Below are positions 1 to 5,584 of a stretch of 5,584 nucleotides of DNA, in pieces. The stretch is taken from assembly GCA_015660155.1 (NCBI GenBank), contig DQLO01000334.1, positions 1 through 5,584 on the forward strand, written 5' to 3'. Under the pieces are notes generated by a model that ran no database searches, was not told where the DNA came from, and worked only from the letters and a program-made list of their open reading frames with translations. This DNA comes from Verrucomicrobiota bacterium (lineage in GTDB: Bacteria > Verrucomicrobiota > Verrucomicrobiia > Limisphaerales > UBA1100). Each line of letters opens with the position of its first letter. Within the stretch, counting starts at the first letter, position 1. Both the position numbers and the translations under genes were made by a program.

Positions 1-1
1 G

Positions 2-1240
2 GCGGTGGTGAATATTCGCACCGAAACGGTGATGGAAATCCGCGATCCCTTTTCGGAATTGTTCCGCGATTTTTGGAATCCGTATCACGGCCAACCGCGC
101 CGCGACGTGCGCCATAGCCTCGGCTCGGGAGTGATCATCGATCCAGAAGGATATTTGCTCACCAACGACCACGTGGTGCGCCGCGCCACGCGCATCCAAG
201 TGCGGCTCAGCGACGGCCGCGAGCTGGAGGCCGAGCGGGTGGCGTACAATCAACGCGCGGATTTGGCGTTGCTCAAACTCAAGGCCAAGCCGGGCACCCG
301 ATTCAAGACCGTCCCTTTCGCGCGCGATGACGATTTGTTGCTGGGCGAAACAGTGCTCGCGCTGGGCAATCCCTTCGGGCTGGGCGGCTCGGTGAGTCGC
401 GGCATCCTCAGCAGCAAAGCGCGGCGCGCGCCCCAAGCCAACGCCGCGCTCGATGTGGCCAACTGGCTGCAAACCGACGCCGCCATCAACCCCGGCAACA
501 GCGGCGGGCCACTCGTGAATCTCGATGGCGAACTCATCGGCATTAACGTGGCCATTCATCGGCAAGGACAGGGCCTTGGGTTTTCAATTCCCATCAAGCG
601 CGTGAACGAAGCGCTTGGCGAATTTTTCACGCCGGAATATTTGCGCGGCCTTTGGCTGGGCGCGCGCGTGCGGGTGGATGGCGATCGGCTGCGGCTGGCC
701 GCCGTGGAGCCGGGCAGTCCCGCCGCCACCGCCGGGCTCACTGCGGGCGACACGGTGTTGGAGGTAAACGGCAAGGCGGTGGCCGGTTTTGTGAACTGGG
801 CCAGGGCCATTACCGCGGGCGGTGCGGGCGGGAAAATGAAGGCGAGGATTCGCATCTTTCGCGGCGGACGCGCGCACACGGTGACGGTGACGATGCAGCC
901 GGAGGAAAAAGTTTTTAACGCCAAACTCATCGAGCAACGCCTCGGCCTCACAGTGCGGCTCCTCACGCGCGCGGTGGCGGAGCAATCGGGGCTTTCGTTT
1001 TTTGGCGGGTATCTGATTACCGCCGTGGAAGCCGATGGCCCGGGCGCATTGGCGCAGCTGGAAAGCGGCGGCGTCATCCGCGAGGTCAACGGGCTCACGC
1101 CGCCCAACGTGGTGGCCTTCGCGCGGATGATGCGCGAATTGAAGCGCGGTGAAGCCGTGCGGCTGGGCGTCACTTGGGAAGTGCGGCGCGGGGCGTTCCT
1201 GCAACGGCGCAGTGGCGTGGCAACTTTGAAGGCACGATAG
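2..1240 (+). CDS. HtrA/Deg-family serine endoprotease with two PDZ domains (5'-partial)
   Basis: Trypsin-like protease of the HtrA/Deg family, expected to degrade or process misfolded envelope proteins in the periplasm. Numbering from the GTG at 5, the catalytic triad is complete: His56 in TNDHVV, Asp86 in ADLALL and Ser166 in GNSGGPL. The oxyanion region and the LGFSIP strand (about 191-196) are also present. PDZ1 spans about 215-300, with LWLGARV as the carboxylate-binding strand and GLTAGDTVLEVNG. A more divergent PDZ2 spans about 310-395. The frame is open to the window edge, and VNIRTE is the first beta strand of the mature protease domain. The signal peptide and true start are therefore upstream, and the GTG at 5 is not trusted as the start. 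The loop after the first strand (DPFSELFRDFW) is short and aromatic, unlike the long LA loop of E. coli DegP. The TAG stop directly abuts the ATG of the ABC ATPase. Family assignment is secure; DegP-, DegQ- or DegS-like subtype cannot be decided. Confidence 0.95.
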   Translation, partial: AVVNIRTETVMEIRDPFSELFRDFWNPYHGQPRRDVRHSLGSGVIIDPEGYLLTNDHVVRRATRIQVRLSDGRELEAERVAYNQRADLALLKLKAKPGTRFKTVPFARDDDLLLGETVLALGNPFGLGGSVSRGILSSKARRAPQANAALDVANWLQTDAAINPGNSGGPLVNLDGELIGINVAIHRQGQGLGFSIPIKRVNEALGEFFTPEYLRGLWLGARVRVDGDRLRLAAVEPGSPAATAGLTAGDTVLEVNGKAVAGFVNWARAITAGGAGGKMKARIRIFRGGRAHTVTVTMQPEEKVFNAKLIEQRLGLTVRLLTRAVAEQSGLSFFGGYLITAVEADGPGALAQLESGGVIREVNGLTPPNVVAFARMMRELKRGEAVRLGVTWEVRRGAFLQRRSGVATLKAR

Positions 1241-2218
1241 ATGGCGGACGACACCCACGACATCCCCACGCCCAAGCCGATGATTGAGGTGGAAAACCTC
1301 ACCAAACTTTACGGCAGCCGACCGGCGATTCGCGATGTTTCCTTTACCGTGGGGCGCGGCGAAATTGTCGGTTTCCTCGGCCCCAACGGCGCGGGCAAAA
1401 GCACAACGATGCGCATCCTCGCCGGATTTCTGGCGGCCACCGAGGGCACCGTGCGCATCGCCGGGCACGACGTGGCGGGCGCCTCGCGAGAGGTGCGGCG
1501 GCGCGTGGGGTTCATGCCGGAAAATAATCCGCTGCACTCGGATATGCGCGTGCGGGAATATTTGAAATTCCGCGCGCGGCTCAAAGGGCTGAGCCGCCAA
1601 GCCAGCCGTGATCGCGTGGATGAGGTGATTGAACAATTCGACCTCACCGATGTCGCGCGGCAAATGATCGGCGAACTTTCCAAGGGCTACCGCCAACGCG
1701 TGGGGCTGGCCGATGCGCTGGTGCACGAGCCGGCGGTCATCATTCTCGATGAGCCGACCATCGGGCTCGACCCGCATCAAGTGCGCACGGTGCGGCAGTG
1801 CATTAAACAGCTCGCTGATAATCATACGGTTTTGATTTCGTCGCACATTTTGCCGGAGGTGGAGGTGACGTGCACGAAGCTGATGATTTTCCACGAGGGC
1901 CGCGTGGTGGCGGCGGACACACCGGCCAATTTGGAGCGAACACTCGGCGGCCAACAACGCATCACCGTGGAATTGGAAGCGGAGCCGGAGGTTTTAGAAA
2001 CCGCGTGGGAGGAAATGGCCGAGGTGGAGCATCACCGCATCACGCCGGCGGAAGGGCGCTATCAGCGCTGTCGGCTCACGCCGCGCGATGGGCTGGACTT
2101 GCGGCCGGAGATTGCCGCGCTTGCCCGCGCGCGGGGCTGGCCCTTGCGCGAGCTGACGCGCGACCGCCACACGTTGGAGGATATTTTTGTCCATATCACG
2201 CGAAAGGAGGAGGACTGA
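1241..2218 (+). CDS. ABC transporter ATP-binding protein (GldA/ABC-2 export type)
   Basis: Cytoplasmic ATPase subunit that powers the permease encoded next. The 325-residue protein has Walker A GPNGAGKST (47-55), FMPENNPL in the Q-loop position (91-98, Glu94 where many ABC proteins have Gln), signature LSKGYRQRVGLA (147-158), Walker B VIILDEP (166-172, catalytic Glu171), D-loop GLDP (175-178) and switch His202 in SSH. Residues about 238-325 form a C-terminal extension ending in TLEDIFVHIT, as in DrrA/GldA-like and DUF4162-containing ATPases. All catalytic elements are intact. The Glu in the Q-loop and the LSKGY signature are common in this subfamily. The ATG at 1241 is preferred over Met14 (1280) because it abuts the upstream stop and has a weak Shine-Dalgarno GAAGG at 1228-1232, while Met14 has none. 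The stop overlaps the permease start by one base. The ATPase class is certain; the transported substrate is unknown. Confidence 0.96.
   Translation: MADDTHDIPTPKPMIEVENLTKLYGSRPAIRDVSFTVGRGEIVGFLGPNGAGKSTTMRILAGFLAATEGTVRIAGHDVAGASREVRRRVGFMPENNPLHSDMRVREYLKFRARLKGLSRQASRDRVDEVIEQFDLTDVARQMIGELSKGYRQRVGLADALVHEPAVIILDEPTIGLDPHQVRTVRQCIKQLADNHTVLISSHILPEVEVTCTKLMIFHEGRVVAADTPANLERTLGGQQRITVELEAEPEVLETAWEEMAEVEHHRITPAEGRYQRCRLTPRDGLDLRPEIAALARARGWPLRELTRDRHTLEDIFVHITRKEED
2203..2210 (+). promoter_or_regulatory. Strong Shine-Dalgarno site for the ABC permease
   Basis: AAAGGAGG lies inside the last codons of the ATPase gene, 7 bases before the ATG at 2218. It is a near-perfect anti-16S match and by far the strongest ribosome binding site in the window. 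It fixes the permease start at 2218, although the same frame stays open upstream to 1870. It probably allows independent initiation at the TGATG overlap, in addition to coupling with ATPase translation. Confidence 0.85.
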
Positions 2219-2970
2219 TGGGCACCTTCATTACCCTCACGCGACGAGAGTTGGCCGGACATTTTTTGTCGTTCCGAGGCTATGTGATTTTGGCGGGCGT
2301 GCAGTTTCTTTTGGGGCTGAGCTTGTTGCTGATCGTGGATGCTTTGAACAACCGGCCCTTTGATTTGCCGATCACGGAAAAATTCCCCAGCACGGGTTTG
2401 TTTTGGCTGGTGCTGCTGTTGGTGACGCCGGTGATTACGATGCGCACCTTCGCGCGCGAAAAATCCACCGGCACGTTTGAGACCTTGATGACCACGCCGG
2501 TGAGCGATCTGCAAGTGGTGATGGCAAAATTCACCGGGGCGTTGGGATTTTATCTGCTGACGTTTTTGCCGATGGCGGCGTTTCCGTTCATCCTCAAACA
2601 CTACGCGGCGGTGTTTCCAGTGGTGGATGCCGGGCCGGTCGCGAGCACGTTTCTCGGCATCGCGCTCATCGGTTCATTTTTTATGGCGCTTGGCTGCTTT
2701 ACCTCAAGCCTCACACGCAGCCAAATCGTCGCCGCCATGGCGAGCTTCACGCTCGGCACAGGGATTTTTATGGTGGGACTGCTGGGGGAAATCAGTCCGC
2801 CCACGGACACGCCGATGTACGCCGCGCTGCGGCATATCTCGGTGCTGGAACACATGAAGGATTTTTCCTCGGGCATCATTGATTCGCGGCACGTGATTTT
2901 TTACCTGAGCCTCACGGCGGTGTTTTTGTTTCTCACCTGCCAAGCCATCGGGAGTCGACGCTGGAAATAA
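2218..2970 (+). CDS. ABC-2-type transporter permease subunit (GldF-like)
   Basis: Inner-membrane permease partner of the preceding ATPase, 250 residues starting MGTFITLTRREL. About six hydrophobic segments can be read, at residues 22-41, 60-77, 107-127, 142-163, 168-189 and 225-244, matching the six-helix ABC-2 fold. Between helices 2 and 3 is the conserved cytoplasmic motif MRTFAREKSTGTFETLMTTP (75-94), typical of the ABC2_membrane_3/GldF/NosY-like group, where it contacts the ATPase. The start at 2218 is set by the AAAGGAGG site. The longer open frame from 1870 is rejected because it reads the ATPase gene out of frame and gives a Gly/His/Arg-rich peptide with no family character. The TAA stop directly abuts the ATG of the GldG-like gene. 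In some related systems the permease and the GldG-like part are one polypeptide; here they are separate. Family call is strong; substrate unknown. Confidence 0.93.
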   Translation: MGTFITLTRRELAGHFLSFRGYVILAGVQFLLGLSLLLIVDALNNRPFDLPITEKFPSTGLFWLVLLLVTPVITMRTFAREKSTGTFETLMTTPVSDLQVVMAKFTGALGFYLLTFLPMAAFPFILKHYAAVFPVVDAGPVASTFLGIALIGSFFMALGCFTSSLTRSQIVAAMASFTLGTGIFMVGLLGEISPPTDTPMYAALRHISVLEHMKDFSSGIIDSRHVIFYLSLTAVFLFLTCQAIGSRRWK

Positions 2971-4446
2971 ATGAGCACCCCCGGAAATGAGAGTTACTCG
3001 ACCGGCCGCCGATGGGGCGGGTGGGTGAACTGCGCACTGGCGGTGCTCTCGGTGTTGGCGTTGGCGGCGATGGCGAATTATCTTTCACACCGGCATTACA
3101 CTCGGACGTCGGTGGCGGAGAATATTGACCTCGAGTTTTCCTCGCGCACGGAATTGATGCTGCGGCAGCTGGACAATGAAGTAAAGGTGACGGTGTTTTA
3201 TGATGAGGAAGAATCCACGCGCGTGCTGGTGCTGGAGCTGCTGAAAAAATATCAGCACGCCAATCCGCTGGTGCGCTTCACGGCGGTCAACCCCCTGCGC
3301 GAACCGGCCCGCGCGCGGGAAGTCATCCGCCGCTGCCGACTACCGGCGCAGGCGCGGAACCTGATCATCTTCGAGGCCAACCAGCGGATGCAGATTATCA
3401 CCCACGGCCAGCTCACCAAAATGGATGCGGCCGGCCGCACGGCGAAAGGCGAGCTGGTGTTCAAGCGCACGGCGTTCCTTGGCGAGTTGCATTTTACCTC
3501 GGCCATCAACGTGGTGTCCAATCCGGTGGTGCCGCGCGTTTATTTCCTCACCGGTCATGGCGAGCATAGCGCGACTAACACCGGCAGTGCCGGCTATGCC
3601 AAATGTCATCGGCTTTTGAAAGACCTCGGAGCCGTCGTCGCGCCGTTGCGGCTGAATCAGAACACCCCTGTCCCGGCCGATTGCCGATTGCTGGTGCTCG
3701 CCGGGCCGCAGACGGAGATCGCCCCCACCGAACTCGCCAAGCTGAAGCAGTATCTGGAAAATGGCGGGCGGATGCTGCTGCTGCTCAGCCGCGATTCGCG
3801 TGCGGGATTGGAATACCTGCTTGAAAGCTGGGCTGTGACTGCGCACAACGATGTGATTGTGGATCCCGAAAACACGCTGGGCGACGGCACCTTGCGAGTA
3901 CAGCAATTCATGCCCCATCCCTCAGTGCGCGCGCTACAAAAAGCGAAGGTTTCTGTTCGGCTTCTCATGCCGCGCGGAGTGGAGGCCAATACCCAAAGCG
4001 CGCTGGCACCCGAAGGCATCCAAGCCACACCGCTGATGGTCACCGGTCCCACGGGCAGTGCGAGGGAAACTGGTACCGAAGGTCCGGCAACCCCAATGCG
4101 CACCGGCTCTCTGTCTTTGGCGGTGGCGGTGGAGAAGGGCGCGATCCCCGGAGTGAAGGCGGAGAACGCCGCGCGGCTCACGCGGCTGGTGGTGGTGGGC
4201 GACTCCGCATTTTTGCGCAATGACCGGATTGACACCGACGCCAACCGCGAGTTTGCGTGGCACACCATCAATTGGCTACTCAACCGCGCCGCGCTGCTCA
4301 AAGGCATTGGCCCCAAGCCCATTCACGAGTATCGGTTTGAATATACCAAACCGCAAAAGCACCGGATGTTTGCGCTGCTACTCGTCATCCTGCCCGCCGG
4401 CACGCTGCTGCTGGGCGCGATGGTGTGGCTGCGACGGCGGGCCTGA
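2971..4446 (+). CDS. GldG-family ABC transporter auxiliary protein
   Basis: 491-residue protein with one N-terminal transmembrane helix (about 18-37), a large extracytoplasmic region and a C-terminal helix (about 466-487) followed by LRRRA facing the cytoplasm. This layout, and its place directly after an ABC-2 permease, match the GldG/ABC_transp_aux family. Early family features are an LSHRHYTR segment after the first helix, then SSRTELMLRQLDNEVKVTVF (57-76), a thioredoxin-like beginning. The core motif YFLTGHGEHS is at 191-200, followed by a Rossmann-like stretch LLVLAGPQTEI (240-250) and YLENGGRMLLLLS (261-273). RLVVVGDSAFLRND (405-418) is another characteristic late motif. A Gly/Thr/Pro-rich loop (about 335-385) looks disordered. 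No catalytic residues are recognised, so a structural or substrate-handling role beside the permease is likely. Only a weak Shine-Dalgarno (GGAA at 2963-2966) precedes the start, so translation probably depends on coupling to the permease. Confidence 0.9.
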   Translation: MSTPGNESYSTGRRWGGWVNCALAVLSVLALAAMANYLSHRHYTRTSVAENIDLEFSSRTELMLRQLDNEVKVTVFYDEEESTRVLVLELLKKYQHANPLVRFTAVNPLREPARAREVIRRCRLPAQARNLIIFEANQRMQIITHGQLTKMDAAGRTAKGELVFKRTAFLGELHFTSAINVVSNPVVPRVYFLTGHGEHSATNTGSAGYAKCHRLLKDLGAVVAPLRLNQNTPVPADCRLLVLAGPQTEIAPTELAKLKQYLENGGRMLLLLSRDSRAGLEYLLESWAVTAHNDVIVDPENTLGDGTLRVQQFMPHPSVRALQKAKVSVRLLMPRGVEANTQSALAPEGIQATPLMVTGPTGSARETGTEGPATPMRTGSLSLAVAVEKGAIPGVKAENAARLTRLVVVGDSAFLRNDRIDTDANREFAWHTINWLLNRAALLKGIGPKPIHEYRFEYTKPQKHRMFALLLVILPAGTLLLGAMVWLRRRA

Positions 4447-4454
4447 ATGAACGG

Positions 4455-5584
4455 ATGATTACAAAACAAACAATTTGGCTGCTCGGCGCGGTGGCGATTG
4501 TGTTCGGCTACATTTGGGCCTTTGAGCACGAGCCCGCGCCGGAGCCTTCCGAGGTGCCGGTATTGTGGGAGGCGTTCAAGCCCGCCGACATCCGCGCGGT
4601 GCGCATCACTTATGGAACGAACACCTTCCGCCTCCAACACGATTCGGGCCAATGGCGGTTCACCGAGCCGATGCCCTATCCCGCCCAGGCCGAGCCGGTG
4701 ATGGCGCTGCTCAATGCGTGCGCAACTCTGACGGCCACCGATTATTTGAACCCCGGCGAGGTGAGCCATTTGTCAGAATTCGAACTGGCTCCGCCCAAAG
4801 CCATCCTGCGCCTAGAACGCGATGGTGCCAAACCCTTGGAACTGCGACTCGGCAGCGAAGTGTTGCTGAGCCATTCGCTTTACGCACAAACTTCAGGCAA
4901 CAAAGGGGTGTTTGTGTTGCCCAAAGAATTACTGAACAATTTCCCGGCGGGAAACCATGTGTGGCGCGACCGGCGGGTTTTCCATCTCGGCCAACGCAAG
5001 GCGGCGGTGGACACAGTGATGATGCGGAACGGTCCGCTGCGAATGACGCTCAATCGCCCCGCCACCAACCGAATGTGGCGCGTCACTCAGCCCGAACCGG
5101 TGAAGCGCGGCAACCGCGATTACATCGAGCTCGTGCTCGCGCGTTTATGGAGCTGGGAAGTGCAGCATTTTGTTCCCGATCAGCACGCGACGCAACTCGA
5201 GGCATTCGGCCTGCGCCCGCCCGCCGCGGAACTGGAGCTTCGCCAAGGCACCAACCGCCTGGCGTGGGTGCAGTTTGGCCACAGCCCCACCAACCAACCG
5301 GGGCTGGTGTATGCGCGCCTGATGAATCAGTCCAACGTGGTCATCGTAGCGCGACGCGAACTGGAACCTTTGCGCGCCAAGGACTGGGCGTTTTGCGAGC
5401 GCCACCTTACCACTCGATTTGCGCCCAGCGACCTCGCCCGCATCGAGGTGATGGCTAACGAGCCCTTTTCCCTTTCGCAAAACACCAATGGCATTTGGAG
5501 CCTCACCGCGCCCGCGCCGCTGCCGGCGGATCAGGAACTGGTGTTTGAGTTGATGAAAAATCTCGGTCAACTTCAGGCTGTGGA
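4455..5584 (+). CDS. DUF4340-type membrane-anchored protein (3'-partial)
   Basis: The frame opened by the ATG at 4455 has no stop before the window end, giving at least 376 residues starting MITKQTIWLL. An uncleaved signal anchor spans about 6-22, followed by a Pro/Glu-rich linker (24-36); the rest should be extracytoplasmic. The body consists of repeated units of about 140 residues, at 45-180, 182-324 and 325 onward. Each opens with a strand-strand-helix pattern containing a conserved Trp and then Thr-x-Pro (QWRFTEP, MWRVTQP, IWSLTAP). Units 1 and 2 end alike (LYAQ...VFVLPKELLNNF and VYAR...VIVARRELEPLR). This repeat style and the position after a GldG-like gene match DUF4340 proteins, which accompany GldG-type ABC systems and have no settled function. 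The start is 8 bases after the preceding stop. There is no strong Shine-Dalgarno, so coupled translation is likely. Family call is by pattern and context, moderately strong; exact role unknown. Confidence 0.85.
   Translation, partial: MITKQTIWLLGAVAIVFGYIWAFEHEPAPEPSEVPVLWEAFKPADIRAVRITYGTNTFRLQHDSGQWRFTEPMPYPAQAEPVMALLNACATLTATDYLNPGEVSHLSEFELAPPKAILRLERDGAKPLELRLGSEVLLSHSLYAQTSGNKGVFVLPKELLNNFPAGNHVWRDRRVFHLGQRKAAVDTVMMRNGPLRMTLNRPATNRMWRVTQPEPVKRGNRDYIELVLARLWSWEVQHFVPDQHATQLEAFGLRPPAAELELRQGTNRLAWVQFGHSPTNQPGLVYARLMNQSNVVIVARRELEPLRAKDWAFCERHLTTRFAPSDLARIEVMANEPFSLSQNTNGIWSLTAPAPLPADQELVFELMKNLGQLQAV

Noticed and set aside
5..7. GTG at position 5 as the true start of the protease
   Set aside because: It would begin at the first strand of the protease domain with no signal peptide. 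The frame continues to the window edge, so the gene is 5'-truncated here.
1221..1240. Possible internal promoter or terminator between the protease and the ATPase
   Set aside because: There is no intergenic space, no convincing -35/-10 pair and no hairpin with a T run. The same holds at the other junctions.
584..1957. Long 457-codon open frame on the - strand across the protease and ATPase genes
   Set aside because: It lies opposite two clearly functional genes, its product is His/Arg/Ala-rich with no recognisable domain, and such antisense frames are common in GC-rich coding DNA.
1870..2217. N-terminal extension of the permease frame back to an ATG at 1870
   Set aside because: It reads the ATPase gene out of frame and gives a Gly/His/Arg-rich peptide. 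The strong AAAGGAGG site and the TGATG overlap place the start at 2218.
3657..4322. Open frames on the - strand opposite the GldG-like gene (also 3340-3918 and 3934-4263)
   Set aside because: They are mirror shadows of a well-supported gene and show no family motifs or ribosome sites.
4565..5458. 297-codon + strand frame inside the DUF4340 gene
   Set aside because: Its product is Arg/Pro/Ala-rich with no domain. The overlapping frame from 4455 has a signal anchor, internal repeats and correct operon spacing, and stays open to the window end.
1..5584. CRISPR arrays, tRNA/rRNA genes, insertion sequences or DNA-level repeats
   Set aside because: The window is almost entirely coding on one strand. 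No regularly spaced direct repeats, terminal inverted repeats or RNA-gene motifs were seen.

Overview
The window is a compact, GC-rich stretch (roughly 60% or more by eye) of a bacterial chromosome. Five genes lie on the + strand with essentially no intergenic DNA. In order they are: (1) the 3' part of an HtrA/Deg-family periplasmic serine protease with two PDZ domains, whose N-terminus lies upstream of the window; (2) an ABC transporter ATP-binding protein; (3) its six-helix ABC-2-type permease; (4) a GldG-family membrane-anchored extracytoplasmic auxiliary protein; (5) the 5' part of a DUF4340-type anchored extracytoplasmic protein that runs off the 3' edge.

The four gene junctions are +0, -1, +0 and +8 bases. 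There is no room for internal promoters or terminators, so the five genes are almost certainly one transcript with translational coupling. No RNA gene, mobile element, CRISPR array or long DNA repeat is visible. The promoter and the terminator must lie outside the window.

Genes 2-5 form the ATPase / ABC-2 permease / GldG-like / DUF4340 module. This is a widespread export-type ABC system related to the GldA-GldF-GldG proteins first linked to Bacteroidetes gliding, but its substrate in other phyla is not established. The likely architecture is a cytoplasmic ATPase dimer energising the permease, with two large anchored extracytoplasmic proteins forming a periplasmic assembly. The HtrA-like protease is directly coupled to this module, which suggests envelope quality control or processing alongside the transporter. 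That link is inference.

The gene order, the base composition and the style of the DUF4340 protein (many N/T-rich 'GTNxF' and 'NGxW' strands) suggest a Verrucomicrobiota (Pedosphaera/Limisphaera-like) or related PVC-group organism. This is an impression from pattern recognition, not a demonstrated assignment. Nothing in the window is a clearly new system. The points most worth a second look are the protease-transporter linkage, the three repeated units inside the DUF4340 protein, and the stop-abutting-start junctions.
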